Assembly: GCF_024806835.1 (NCBI RefSeq)
Contig: NZ_JANTYU010000006.1
Span: 248,001 to 312,000, forward strand
DNA length: 64,000 nucleotides
Origin: Xanthomonas sp. 3793
GTDB taxonomy: Bacteria; Pseudomonadota; Gammaproteobacteria; Xanthomonadales; Xanthomonadaceae
Direction of reading: 5' to 3'
This document shows, piece after piece, positions 8,519 to 17,481 of the stretch (the first letter of the stretch is position 1; every line of letters begins with the position of its first letter). The notes under the pieces were generated by a model. That model saw only the letters and a list, made by a program, of their open reading frames with translations, was not told the DNA's origin and searched no databases. The position numbers and the translations under genes are program-made.

Positions 8519-8794
8519 TTAGCTGGCAGGCACGGGCGTGTGCAGGAGTTGCTGCTCCCAAAGAAACGCGATGCCACTGCCCGCAGCGTGGTACTTCATC
8601 ACCTCGCTCAGGCCGGTGGTCTCCAGTTGCGCCCAATCGCGTTGCCACGCCGCCGCGAGCGCAAGCCAGGTCATCACGTTCGCGCCTGCGGCGATCATGC
8701 GCTCAATCGCCACCTGGCGCGCTTCGCTGATTGATGCGTGCCGAAGTGATGGGGCACTGGCCCGGTCGCGCGTCGAGTGGCCAAGGTCGATCAT
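8519..8794 (-). CDS. Hypothetical small protein
   Basis: A 91-aa frame with a weak AAGG about 8 nt before its ATG. It is rich in Ala, Trp and Met, with a helical segment near residues 27-70 (ARQVAIERMIAAGANVMTWL, then AAAWQRDWAQLE) and no signal peptide or clear transmembrane span. The amphipathic Ala/Gln/Trp helices are loosely phasin-like, which is only an impression. The gene is isolated between the effector operon and the pectin lyase gene. It may be a remnant. Confidence 0.35.
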   Translation of the reverse strand: MIDLGHSTRDRASAPSLRHASISEARQVAIERMIAAGANVMTWLALAAAWQRDWAQLETTGLSEVMKYHAAGSGIAFLWEQQLLHTPVPAS

Positions 8795-9145
8795 CGCTGT
8801 GCCTTGCTCATAGCGATGCCGTTGCCTGGTGTGTGCAAGAGCACGCCATCGTGTTTGAACCAGCGGCGAAGCTGAAACAGATCAAGAGCGATTGAATCAG
8901 GTGCAGCGCAGGGTGTGCACATCATCCTGTTAAGACTCCGTTCTTTGCCCTTCGCTCCCGTCTCCTTGGGTTCTCTTTGAGCGCCAACTACTGTGACGCG
9001 TAACGGGGACCCGACGCGAGAATTTCCCTATCGTTATGACATGCAGCGACGGAATAACGCGAGCCACTCGGCTCGTCGCCGATTGCCAGACAAACGCGCA
9101 TCGCCCCCCCCCCACAACGTAGCGCCCCTAGCGCAAAGGTTCTTC
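8795..9145. other. Leader region upstream of the pectin lyase gene
   Basis: 351 bp with no gene seen. It contains the imperfect PIP-box-like element at 8951-8975 and a poly-C tract near 9104-9112. The pectin lyase frame is open back to 8993, but the residues encoded there look non-coding. Confidence 0.4.
8951..8975 (+). promoter_or_regulatory. Imperfect PIP-box-like element (HrpX site candidate)
   Basis: TTCGC, 15 bases, then TTCTC. The plant-inducible-promoter box recognised by HrpX is TTCGB-N15-TTCGB, so this has one mismatch, in the second half. It lies about 170 bp before the pectin lyase start. No good -10 is seen at the usual 30-32 bp distance, so it may be chance. Confidence 0.25.
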
Positions 9146-10408
9146 ATGATCGGTGTTATCAAGCGGCAAATCTTCTCAAGACGTTCGGTGATGGGTTTCG
9201 TGTTATCTACCGCCACCCTAGTGGCTGGAACGACAACCGCGGCAATGGCAAGCGAGCCGGTCGGCTTCGGCGCGGGAACCACCGGAGGCGCGGGGGGCGA
9301 GGTGGTCGATGTCTCCACACCGGCAGAGCTCAAGAATGCCTTGTGCCAGCGTTACCAGGGCTATACCTGCATAGACGACACGCCTCGCATCATCCGCCTG
9401 AACACCGTCATCGACTTCACGGCAACGCTGGGAACCACGTCCACAACGGGCTGCGTTTACGCCGACAGACAGTGTGCGGAGCCGAGCGGGAAGCAGGAGC
9501 GGGTTCTGGACACCGGGTCATACTGTAGCGGTCGTACAACGTTCCCACTGACCTACGACAACGCAGCGAAGTCACTGCTGTCCGTGGGTTCGAACAAGAC
9601 GCTGATCGGTGTCGGGGCGTCGGCGGGGATCAAGGGCACGGGCTTGTCGATGACCGGCGGTGTGTCGAACATCATCGTGCGGAACCTGTCGATCACCGAT
9701 CTCAATGAGGGGATCGTCTTTGGCGGCGATGCGATCAGCATCGATAACGCAAGCAGGATCTGGATCGACCACAACGCGTTCGCACGCATCGGCCGGCAGA
9801 TGATCGTGACGGGCTGGGGGCCCGCCAAGGCGGTCACCATTTCCAACAACATGTTTGATGGCGAGACCGCGTATGGGCACTACTGCAACGGTCGAAGCTC
9901 CTGGATCATGCTGCTAATCGGCGAAGCTGAAGAAATCACCCTGCTGGCAAATCACTTCCACGCTACCGCAGGGCGTTCGCCGGAAATCGGCACGGGCGGC
10001 ATGATTCATCTGGTGAACAATCTGTATACGTCCAACTTCTATTTCGGCGCCACTGCGTCAAGGGACGTCAACCTGTTGGCCGAAGGTAACTACTTCAATC
10101 CAGAGGGCCAATACTTCTTCCCTGTCGCCAGTACACCCGGCGATCTGGTGTTCGCGCCACTGGATGAGAACGTGTCTTCCACCGGGTCGCTTTGCTCGCA
10201 GACGCTGGGGCGTTCCTGTGTCACCAGTTATACGGAAACCGGACAGGAATCGTTTCTGCTGGACACCACGGTGATGGCGAATATTGCCGGCAATGCGACC
10301 TGGAAGAATGCGATAGGCAGTGTCAGGCCGATGATGTCCAACGACGTCGCCAAGTCGGTGGCCGCCAACGCAGGCCCCAGAGCCGACCCGGACAGCGTCA
10401 GCAGGTAG
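9146..10408 (+). CDS. Secreted polysaccharide lyase family 1 enzyme, pectin-lyase-like
   Basis: From the ATG at 9146 (AAAGGT just upstream) the protein is 420 aa. The start has a twin-arginine-like signal: SRRSVMGF, a hydrophobic stretch, then AMAS before the mature EPVGFGAG. The parallel beta-helix of PL1 is visible: GDAISIDNASRIWIDHNAF, the CNGRSSW region, and ATAGRSPEIGTGGMIHLVNN. In fungal pectin lyases the corresponding stretch reads TSGRSPKVQ with the catalytic arginine, so the protein resembles pectin lyase (EC 4.2.2.10) more than calcium-dependent pectate lyase. It should cleave (methylated) homogalacturonan by beta-elimination outside the cell, a plant cell wall degradation function. 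The frame is open to 8993, but that extension is Arg-rich and unlikely. Confidence 0.85.
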   Translation: MIGVIKRQIFSRRSVMGFVLSTATLVAGTTTAAMASEPVGFGAGTTGGAGGEVVDVSTPAELKNALCQRYQGYTCIDDTPRIIRLNTVIDFTATLGTTSTTGCVYADRQCAEPSGKQERVLDTGSYCSGRTTFPLTYDNAAKSLLSVGSNKTLIGVGASAGIKGTGLSMTGGVSNIIVRNLSITDLNEGIVFGGDAISIDNASRIWIDHNAFARIGRQMIVTGWGPAKAVTISNNMFDGETAYGHYCNGRSSWIMLLIGEAEEITLLANHFHATAGRSPEIGTGGMIHLVNNLYTSNFYFGATASRDVNLLAEGNYFNPEGQYFFPVASTPGDLVFAPLDENVSSTGSLCSQTLGRSCVTSYTETGQESFLLDTTVMANIAGNATWKNAIGSVRPMMSNDVAKSVAANAGPRADPDSVSR

Positions 10409-10782
10409 TCCCGAGCGGGCCAGGGATCTCCGGCGGCCTGAGGCGCGCGATGTCGCAGGTCCCTGCTGCGCCAACATCGGGTGGCTTGCTCAAGCATGCT
10501 GTTTGGCGCTGTCCTACAGCGCCCAATGGATGTCGGCCCAGTGCGAGCGGCAGGGTGTCGCAGTAAACATTGGCTGCGGCTGTTGCCACGGTTGTTTCTG
10601 TGGCCTTTACACCGAAGATCGGAGTGCCGATAACGGGGTGAGGCCTGGCCTGCCAATGCGCTAGCTTGCGCCAATAAAGACGTACCCTGACACTGCATTC
10701 CAGCCAGCGCCGCGCTGTGGCGCTGGCTGATTCAGGCGTTATGCTGCGCTTCGCAGTTGGCTGATCCCCGGAGTCAGGCGCC
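10409..10782. other. Intergenic, no gene seen
   Basis: 374 bp between the pectin lyase and VOC genes. No gene, repeat or clear terminator was recognised. Confidence 0.4.
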
Positions 10783-11190
10783 ATGTCGGATATGCTCGTC
10801 AACATCGACGTCGATGATCTGGAGGCTGCCGAGCGCTTCTACTGCGCAGCGTTTATGCTGCGCCCAGGGCGTCGGTTCGGCACAGATGCGATTGAACTCA
10901 TTGGCGCCTCCTCCAGGCTGTATCTTCTGGCGAAAGGGGAAGGAACCCAGGCATTTCCCAATGCGGGTCCAGCGCGCTCCTATGCGCGACACTGGACGCC
11001 AGTCCACCTGGACTTCGTTGTGGACAAGCTCGAGCAGGCGGTTGCACGGTCGATTGCTGCCGGGGCCACCCAGGAGAAAGCGATCCGCGACAATGCTTGG
11101 GGTCGCATCGCGTTGATGGCCGATCCCTTTGGGCATGGCTACTGCCTGATCGAATTCAGTGCTGCCGGCTACGACGCCATCACGTCCTGA
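10783..11190 (+). CDS. VOC (glyoxalase/bleomycin-resistance fold) family protein
   Basis: 135 aa with the VOC layout of two beta-alpha-beta-beta-beta modules: MLVNIDVDDLEAAERFYCAA at the start, WTPVHLDFVVDKLEQAVARS in the middle, and the end signature MADPFGHGYCLIEF. Members are metal-dependent glyoxalases, dioxygenases or binding proteins, and the substrate here is not deducible. GGAG lies about 9 nt before the ATG. It is a single gene followed by a 130-bp gap and the COQ7-like gene. Confidence 0.75.
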   Translation: MSDMLVNIDVDDLEAAERFYCAAFMLRPGRRFGTDAIELIGASSRLYLLAKGEGTQAFPNAGPARSYARHWTPVHLDFVVDKLEQAVARSIAAGATQEKAIRDNAWGRIALMADPFGHGYCLIEFSAAGYDAITS

Positions 11191-11322
11191 AGCTGGTGTA
11201 TCGCATGATCCGTTCAAGTAGCCGCCCCAGGAGGGCACGCTCATGCGCAAGCCGCAGGCGGGCCTTGATAATCACGCAAGCCGCACCTGCTTCGCGGGTG
11301 GGCTCAACTGGCATCTGACTGC

Positions 11323-11865
11323 ATGGACGTAACCGCGCGTTCTTCGGCAACGCATCACCTGGGCGATCGCATCCTCAAGGTGAATCACGCCGGTGAGCAT
11401 GGCGCCATCAGCATCTATAGCGGGCAACTCTTCATGGCGCGCTTGACCGCACCCGGCCTGGTCGATGAGCTCAAGGAGTTCCGTTCGCACGAGCAGTGCC
11501 ATCGTTCCATCTTTTGGGCAGAGTTGCGCCGTCGTCAGCGCCCACGCTGTCGCAGCTATTGGCTGTGCGGCTTCGGTGGCCTGGTCCTTGGCCTCATCAC
11601 GGGCCTTCTTGGATCCGGCGCCATCGCTGCCACAACGGTGGCGGTGGAGAGCGTCGTACTCCGGCATCTGCAACAGCAGCTGGTGGCGCTGCAAGGGATT
11701 GACCCGGCCGCCGTCGCTGCGATCTCTTCCATTGTTGCGGAAGAGCAGCAGCACCACGATCACTCCGCCAGCCATGTCCAGGCGGGCACGCTCTGGCCCC
11801 GGCTGCTGTCACCCATCGTGTCCGCCTCCACGGAGGCCGTCATCTGGCTGGGCATGCGGCTATGA
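11323..11865 (+). CDS. COQ7-like di-iron hydroxylase (demethoxyubiquinone hydroxylase family)
   Basis: 180 aa. The first di-iron helix reads KVNHAGEHGAISIYSGQL, with the glutamate in AGE. The SHEQCHRS, AVESVV and EEQQHHDHS segments supply the further Glu/His ligands in the COQ7 order. A Gly-rich hydrophobic part (GFGGLVLGLITGLL) matches the membrane-associated face of the family. COQ7 hydroxylates demethoxyubiquinol late in ubiquinone synthesis. The accessory surroundings suggest this may be a second copy, which cannot be tested from the window. No strong ribosome binding site is seen before the ATG. Confidence 0.75.
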   Translation: MDVTARSSATHHLGDRILKVNHAGEHGAISIYSGQLFMARLTAPGLVDELKEFRSHEQCHRSIFWAELRRRQRPRCRSYWLCGFGGLVLGLITGLLGSGAIAATTVAVESVVLRHLQQQLVALQGIDPAAVAAISSIVAEEQQHHDHSASHVQAGTLWPRLLSPIVSASTEAVIWLGMRL

Positions 11866-12110
11866 CCTTGCCCACGACATGGGCCGCACCTGCCCGTACT
11901 TGCTGTGTCCCTCCGATTGATCCGTCTGTAGGGCCTAGATAAGCGACATCCACCGCAAGGAACTTTGGTACATGGGGCCTTGCGACGAGCGCATTGCACA
12001 GTTCGTTGCGGAACGTCCGCAAGCTACAGGTGTTGATCGGATAGAATTTCTGACAATTCAATCAAGCCGATGCCGCCTTGCGGCCTGGCTTAGTTCAGGC
12101 CTCAGGCCAC

Positions 12111-12380
12111 ATGGAAAAAATGCGAGATCTTCCACTGCGATGCCCATGCTGCGGCTATAAGACGCTCTACGCGCGCGCAGCTTTCGAGATATGTGCCGTG
12201 TGTTGCTGGGAAGATGATGGTCAGGATGACGACGATGCGGATGAGGTATGGGGCGGCCCAAATGGAGAGATCAGCCTCACCGAGGGGCGCTCCAACTACA
12301 AAGCATTTGGCGCCTCTCACAAGGCGTATCTCACTCGCGTGCGTCCGCCACGTCCTGACGAGCTGTTGGATAGGGCGTGA
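12111..12380 (+). CDS. CPCC family cysteine-rich protein
   Basis: 89 aa from the ATG at 12111 (a start at 12120 is also possible). It has the family signature RCPCCGYKTL, then FEICAVCCWEDDGQDDDDAD and EVWGGPNGEISL, ending FGASHKAYLTRVRPP. The paired cysteines probably bind a metal. The family role is unknown and it is often found among accessory or polymorphic-toxin genes. A hairpin follows the stop. Confidence 0.8.
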   Translation: MEKMRDLPLRCPCCGYKTLYARAAFEICAVCCWEDDGQDDDDADEVWGGPNGEISLTEGRSNYKAFGASHKAYLTRVRPPRPDELLDRA

Positions 12381-12392
12381 CGGTGCGTTGGT

Positions 12393-12416
12393 GCAGAACC
12401 TGCTCAGCAGTTCTGC
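12393..12416 (+). terminator. Hairpin after the CPCC gene
   Basis: GCAGAAC pairs with GTTCTGC, and TGCT with AGCA inside, leaving one bulged C. It lies 12 nt after the CPCC stop. Only a short T pair follows, so it may be a weak or factor-assisted terminator. Confidence 0.45.
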
Positions 12417-12450
12417 TTGGTCAAGGTGTCAGGGCCTCTAGGCGCACTCG

Positions 12451-12813
12451 ATGTTATTTCTGGTCATTACCTCTGTCCCGCCTGGAGAAGCGCCCGAATG
12501 GGTGCGCGAGAAATGGGTAGGTCTGTCGCTGCCGCTTGCGGACGAGGCGGGCGCTGTGCATTCGCTCCCCACCGTTGGGGTCATCTCACATCCCAAGACT
12601 CGCATTGGGTACTACTGGGCACGGCTGACTGGCCGGGTGAGGCGGGCATCGGGCTACATCGTGTACTCCGCGGCCGCAATCGAGGTTCTTGAGCGATCAA
12701 GTCCGGCGGCAGCGGCTTGGTGGCGCAATCACGTTCCATGGGTTGTGCATCCCGGTCGAATTTTGATGTTTCAAGAAGGTGTCGGTCATGTGGAAACCGT
12801 CCACGCGTCCTGA
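12451..12813 (+). CDS. Conserved-looking hypothetical protein
   Basis: 120 aa starting MLFLVITSVPPGEAPEWVRE. It has no signal peptide or full transmembrane span. It has an internal basic-hydrophobic turn (RLTGRVRRASGYIVYSAAA) and a Trp-rich stretch AAAWWRNHVPWVV. I recall similar short proteins in proteobacterial accessory regions but know no function. It follows the CPCC gene by 70 bp on the same strand. Confidence 0.55.
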   Translation: MLFLVITSVPPGEAPEWVREKWVGLSLPLADEAGAVHSLPTVGVISHPKTRIGYYWARLTGRVRRASGYIVYSAAAIEVLERSSPAAAAWWRNHVPWVVHPGRILMFQEGVGHVETVHAS

Positions 12814-12958
12814 CAATCCATTCAGGCACAGTCGGTTTCTTGGCAGGGCGTAATTTGCCGGCTGAGAGCACGTCGCGCGCAATATCGTGAACTGGCATGC
12901 TTGACACGTCAGTCTATAAATCGCCGCTCCGCGCCACAGCACAACGCATTGGGTACTG

Positions 12959-13498
12959 GTGAAAATTCTTAACTCGTTGATGGATAAGCTGGACAGCATC
13001 AGTTCCTTGACGATGCTCTGCATAAACTCGGTACTGTGCGTATTTGTGCTGCTTGCGCATGGGGGCGCCCTGCTTTTGGTAAGGACCGGCAAGGTGCCGG
13101 AGATGGCGCAGGAGGTTGCGATTGCCTACGTCTCCATTCCTGCCGTGATCGTTTCATTGGCATTCTCGGCGCTGGCCTTGATTCGACGAGAAAAGCTTGT
13201 AGCCGCGCTCAAAGTCCATGCTGTCATGCTCATGGGCCTTGCTGCCTACACGCTTTATGTTGGCCTTGACGTAGTCTTCAATGGCGTGCCAAGCGGCAGC
13301 AGATTCAGCTGGGATCCCACTCTGTTTGCGGTTTTTCTGGGATATCCGTTCTTGCTGATCAAGCGGGCATTCCCGTGGTCAGGGTTTAGCCGTGCGCCAC
13401 TGCGCTTCGCTCCGGTGCTAGCGGTAGGGATTTCATTTCTGATCAGCATCGCGGTTTCTTGGCGGATGTTCGCCTTGTTCAGGGCTAGCGTAGAGTAG
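12959..13498 (+). CDS. Hypothetical inner-membrane protein, four predicted spans
   Basis: 179 aa if the GTG at 12959 is used, or 172 aa from the ATG at 12980. Neither has a strong ribosome binding site. Hydrophobic segments near residues 20-44, 54-80, 88-108 and 143-172 suggest four membrane helices with a basic loop (RREKLVA). No family is recognised. The gene ends 6 bp before the end of the convergent secreted-protein gene. Confidence 0.55.
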   Translation: MKILNSLMDKLDSISSLTMLCINSVLCVFVLLAHGGALLLVRTGKVPEMAQEVAIAYVSIPAVIVSLAFSALALIRREKLVAALKVHAVMLMGLAAYTLYVGLDVVFNGVPSGSRFSWDPTLFAVFLGYPFLLIKRAFPWSGFSRAPLRFAPVLAVGISFLISIAVSWRMFALFRASVE

Positions 13499-13504
13499 GT
13501 TCAC

Positions 13505-13951
13505 TTATCCACCCTGACACCGCTGCCACCCACCCGCAGCAGCCGATACCTGCTCCCATCCATTGCGCAGCCGCTTCATCGCCTGCCCGCCCACGCAGGC
13601 GTAGCCCAGTTGTTTGGCCTCTGCCGTGCCCAGGCCCGGCAGCGCGATGATGGAATCCGATGGGGCGGGGCGCCCCTGGCTGCGTGCCTCGTTGCGCAGC
13701 ATCATGTTCTCGACGCCCTGGCAGTAACGCACCATGCCCGGATGCGGGTGCGCGCGGTATTGCTCGCAATTGAACGGCGTGGTGTCGCGCGCCATCGAGT
13801 TGTACGGCTGCCGCGTCGGCGGGACGTACTTGCTGTTCGCCTTGCCTGTGGCTGAGCGCATGCTTTGTGCGTAGGCGCCTTGCCCGCACGCAAGCACACA
13901 CAGCGCTGTCAGTATCAGCGCGACGCCGCGCGCGGTGGTCATCCTGTCCAT
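13505..13951 (-). CDS. Small secreted protein of unknown function
   Basis: 148 aa. GGGGAG lies 6 nt before the ATG. A clear signal peptide (ARGVALILTALCVLACGQG, cleavage near AYA-Q) is followed by a basic linker, NSMARDTTPFNCEQYR, and an Arg/Gly-rich end. Several cysteines after the signal (NCEQYR, RYCQG, YACVGG, RCQGG) suggest disulfides in the periplasm or outside. A frameshifted, shortened paralogue lies at 2836-3088. Confidence 0.65.
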   Translation of the reverse strand: MDRMTTARGVALILTALCVLACGQGAYAQSMRSATGKANSKYVPPTRQPYNSMARDTTPFNCEQYRAHPHPGMVRYCQGVENMMLRNEARSQGRPAPSDSIIALPGLGTAEAKQLGYACVGGQAMKRLRNGWEQVSAAAGGWQRCQGG

Positions 13952-14194
13952 GGTGCTCCCCCTGTCCGCACCGATCCTAGCCCACCCATCGCCGGCGTGG
14001 GTGGTTCAGCCCGCTTGGTGCTCAGGGTCTGAATCAGGCGACCGTCGCCTCTACGACGCAAGGATGCCCGCGACGTCAGATAGGCCACCTCAACCGTATG
14101 CCCGGCATCTGGCGCCACGCTTGTGGCGACTGCAACGGCCCTTGCCGCGCAGGGCACTGCGCCACATCGGGTGGTGCTTGCTTCCCGACTCACA

Positions 14195-15400
14195 TCATCC
14201 CGATGGTGCGGGCCGACTGCGCCACAACGGCATCAAGGCCAGCAACCCAAGCACGGGGCCAGGCAGCAGCACCCAGGCGATATGCAGCCCCAGCGCGTCT
14301 ACATACCGCGTGGTCACACCGATCGCCACCACCGTGATCGCAAAACCAATCGCGTTCTGCATCGACAGCGCACTGCCCACGATGGCAGGCGGGCATGCAC
14401 GTGCAGCCAATGCGGAAAACTGCGGTGAGTCGGCCACCACGCTGGCGCCCCACACCAGCATCAACGCCAGTGCCGCATAGCCAGATTGCCCACCCACCCC
14501 TGGAAACGCCAGGCAGCACAGTGCCGAGATCAGCAACGCCACCGCTGCCACACGCGCGCTACCGATGCGCGCACTCAACTGCCCGCCCAGCACGCAGCCC
14601 ACCGCCCCTGCGGCGATCACCGCAAACGCCAACGTGGCCGTGCTCACCCCAAGCGCCTGCGACAGGCCGGCGCGCGATATCAGCAGCGGCGTCAGCGTCC
14701 ACATCGCATACAACTCCCACATGTGGCCGAAGTAGCCGAACGTGGCGGCGCGAAAGTCCTTCAATGAAAACGCCTGCAGTACCGCGCCGAACGCCAGCTT
14801 GCCGCCTGCCCGTGCCGGTGCAGCCGCGCCTTGCCCCAGGCGCAGGATCATCACTGCCGCAATCACGGCCAGGAGCGATGCCACCACCATCGGCGCCTGC
14901 CATGGCAACGCGCCACCCACCGCCCTGATGCCCTGCGGCAACGCCGTGCCCAGCGTCAGCATGCCCACCAGCCACGCCAGCGCCTTGCCCGCATGCTGCG
15001 GCGCCCACTGCACCACCAGCTTCATCCCGATCGGATAGATGCCAGACAGGCACAGCCCCACTGCAAAGCGCCAGACCATTCCCGTGGCGACATCGCTGGC
15101 AAACACCGCAAAGCCCAGATTGCACGCCGCCCCGGTTATCGCGCAGACGGCAAAGATGCGGCTGGCCGCAAACCGGTCGGCCAACCCGCTCAGCGCAAAG
15201 CTCAACGTGCCCAGGATGAAACCCACCTGCGTGGCCATGGTCAGCCACCCGACTGCCGCTGCACCCACGCCCCATTGCCGCATCACGTCGTCGGCCGCGC
15301 TATTGGCCGAAAACCATAACGAGGTGCCCAGCAGTTGCGCCAGGATAATCACCACCAGCGCAGTGCTTGGTCGCATGGGTGCCGGCAGGGCGTGCGTCAT
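14195..15400 (-). CDS. MFS transporter
   Basis: 401 aa from the ATG at 15400 (a longer in-frame stretch upstream lacks hydrophobic character). About twelve transmembrane helices start with STALVVIILAQLLGTSLWFS. The loop 2-3 region GLADRFAASRIF resembles the MFS motif. The NSAADDV stretch after helix 1 is common in a group of cyanate/nitrate-type or drug MFS carriers, but no substrate can be assigned. It is transcribed away from the DHFR-like reductase gene. Confidence 0.75.
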   Translation of the reverse strand: MTHALPAPMRPSTALVVIILAQLLGTSLWFSANSAADDVMRQWGVGAAAVGWLTMATQVGFILGTLSFALSGLADRFAASRIFAVCAITGAACNLGFAVFASDVATGMVWRFAVGLCLSGIYPIGMKLVVQWAPQHAGKALAWLVGMLTLGTALPQGIRAVGGALPWQAPMVVASLLAVIAAVMILRLGQGAAAPARAGGKLAFGAVLQAFSLKDFRAATFGYFGHMWELYAMWTLTPLLISRAGLSQALGVSTATLAFAVIAAGAVGCVLGGQLSARIGSARVAAVALLISALCCLAFPGVGGQSGYAALALMLVWGASVVADSPQFSALAARACPPAIVGSALSMQNAIGFAITVVAIGVTTRYVDALGLHIAWVLLPGPVLGLLALMPLWRSRPAPSG

Positions 15401-15827
15401 CGGATCAGCCTTGCGCGTGCGCGTCGCAATATCGGCAGCGGGCGTCGAGCTGAAGGTGAGTAACGCTTGGTGTCTACGGCTGCTGGCATGGCAGGGGACC
15501 CAATCAGACGCAGTCATGTAGTGGCGCTGAGCTTACTGCAGCCATCTGCTTGCTGCTCCCGCTTGCGAGTCGATGAGGTGTGCCTGGACATATGCCGCGG
15601 CGGCACCCCAAAAAGATGCCAGCGAAGCTGCCTTGATCGTCAGAAGCGGGAAGCAAGACTGTCCCAGCCCCACCGCACGGCCGCGCCTGCTGCCGGAGGG
15701 TGCGCTTGGCCGCAGGCAACGCAGTGCACGCGCATGGCGAACTCCGTACAGTCGGCTCGTCATCGTTGCAAGGCTGGCGTCCTGCCCACCACCGTATCGC
15801 GCCTGCCGGGCGCACAAGGAACCTGCA
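15401..15827. other. Divergent intergenic region, no gene seen
   Basis: 427 bp between the divergent MFS and DHFR-like genes, which should contain both promoters. No operator-like repeat was recognised. Confidence 0.4.
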
Positions 15828-16451
15828 ATGCGCGAGCTGAAATTGATGATGTCGGTGTCGTTGGACAGCTTTGTCAGCGGGCCGGATGGCGAGGTGGACT
15901 GGATGTTCAGCGGTGACCAGGAAGCAATCGCCTGGAAGGTCGCCACTGCGTGGGAAGCCAGCCTGCACATCATGGGCAGCCGTGTGTTCGCAGGGATGGC
16001 GTCGTTCTGGCCGACGGCTGACTCGCCATTTGCGCCGCCGATGAATCAGATCCCCAAGGCGGTATTTTCTGCGCAGGGTGCTGGAGTGCTGGAAGCGGCC
16101 GTTAGCGCGCTCGCGGCTGCGCAGGCACGGGCCGATGTTGCTGGCGCGCCATTGCAGGCTGGCGCGCAGAGCTGGTCGCAGGCCCATGTGGCCAGTGGCG
16201 ACCTTGCGCAGGAAGTGGCCAAGCTGAAGATGCAGGGCGACAAGCCGATCATCGCGCATGGCGGTGCGGGGTTTGCGCGCAGTTTGATTGCGCACAATCT
16301 TGTGGATGAGTATGTCCTGGGCGTGTATCCGATCGTGCTCGGCAAGGGCGTGCCGATCTTCGATGGCCTGCCCGCACCACGTGCGCTCACGCTGGTCGGC
16401 ACCAAGACCTTCCCCAGCGGATTCATGGCGCAGACGTATCGGCCGGTGTGA
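15828..16451 (+). CDS. Dihydrofolate reductase family protein (RibD C-terminal fold)
   Basis: 207 aa. AAGGA lies 7 nt before the ATG at 15828, which is preferred over the frame-open upstream part. It has the RibD/YyaP-type pattern MSVSLDSFVSGPDGEVDWMF at the start, GSRVFAGMASFW, then KPIIAHGGAGFARSLIAHNL and the late VLGVYPIVLGKGVPIF. These proteins are NADPH-dependent reductases. The substrate of this stand-alone group is generally unknown. Confidence 0.8.
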   Translation: MRELKLMMSVSLDSFVSGPDGEVDWMFSGDQEAIAWKVATAWEASLHIMGSRVFAGMASFWPTADSPFAPPMNQIPKAVFSAQGAGVLEAAVSALAAAQARADVAGAPLQAGAQSWSQAHVASGDLAQEVAKLKMQGDKPIIAHGGAGFARSLIAHNLVDEYVLGVYPIVLGKGVPIFDGLPAPRALTLVGTKTFPSGFMAQTYRPV

Positions 16452-16734
16452 GCGCGTGCGTCGGCGTCAGTGCTGGTACGTCGCTGCTGGCAGGGCGCGC
16501 ACAGCTGGGACGGCGCCGGCCGCGCGATGGGGATAGCTGCGATGGCACCCATCGGTGTGGATCAGGCGGCGCAGCGTGAGGCAGGGTCGCCTTGATGCTT
16601 GGCTGCGAGCGCATCCAGGGGTGCATCGCAGCGACGCGCCACCGCGTGCTGCGTGGATCACTCAGCACACCGTTCACCCGGCAGACGCTGGCCCATCGCG
16701 TGGCGGCCTCGCGGGCGCAGCTTGCGTGCGTGAC

Positions 16735-17472
16735 CTAGCGCGCCGCGTCGATGACCATGCCGCCGTCCGGGGTGAGGCTGTAGCCGGTGATGAACTGCGC
16801 ATCCTGGCTGGCAAGAAACAGGATCACCGGCGCAATGTCATGCTCGGGCGAGCCGTTGCGGTCGAACACATTGGGCAAGGGCGGGCGGTCGCTGCCGAAG
16901 GTGTCGGCAATGGGCATGACGTTGTTGACGGTGATCCCGTCGGCACCCCATTCGCGCGCGGCCACGCGTGTCAGTGCGCGCACCGCCTCCTTCGCCATGG
17001 CATAGGGGGCGTAGCCCATCATGCCGAGCAAGCCGCCCGCCGAACCGAGATTGATGACGCGGCCCTGGCCACTGGCTTTCAGATACGGGTGGCAGGCCTG
17101 CATGCTGCGCAGGTACGCCAGTGGGCCTATGTCGAAGTTGCGCTGCAGCTGCTCCGCCGACAGGTCGATGACCGGCGAGAACACCGCTGACGGGTCGAAG
17201 GCATTGTTCACCAGGATGTCGACGCCGGCCCAGGTATCGACCACCGTCCTGACTGCTGCCTTGATGGCGTCTGCATCGCGCACATCGCAGCGCACGCCAA
17301 TGGCCGTGCCGCCAGCCACGTTGATGTCGTGAACCACTGCGTCGATGTTGGCCTGCGTGAGGGAGAGCACCGCGACCTTGGCCCCTTCTGTTGCGAACAG
17401 CTTGGCCGTGGCGCGGCCAATGCCGCGCCCGCCACCCATCACGATGGCAACCTTTCCGTTGAGACGTGTCAT
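16735..17472 (-). CDS. SDR-family oxidoreductase
   Basis: 245 aa classical short-chain dehydrogenase: cofactor motif GGGRGIG near residue 13, NNAF in place of NNAG, catalytic serine in NLGSAGG, YAPYAMAKEAV with the Tyr-x3-Lys pair, and a C-terminal GYSLTPDGGMVIDA. Acidic residues near 60 (CDVRD) form the usual adenine-binding turn. The gene starts 9 bp after the DoxX-like gene ends, so the two form an operon controlled by the divergent HxlR regulator. It may reduce a reactive carbonyl or quinone, which is inference from that context. Confidence 0.85.
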   Translation of the reverse strand: MTRLNGKVAIVMGGGRGIGRATAKLFATEGAKVAVLSLTQANIDAVVHDINVAGGTAIGVRCDVRDADAIKAAVRTVVDTWAGVDILVNNAFDPSAVFSPVIDLSAEQLQRNFDIGPLAYLRSMQACHPYLKASGQGRVINLGSAGGLLGMMGYAPYAMAKEAVRALTRVAAREWGADGITVNNVMPIADTFGSDRPPLPNVFDRNGSPEHDIAPVILFLASQDAQFITGYSLTPDGGMVIDAAR

Positions 17473-17481
17473 GCGGGATTC

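Noticed and set aside
8260-8577. 105-codon minus-strand frame
   Set aside because: No ribosome binding site, signal or family likeness; upstream DNA of the effector operon.
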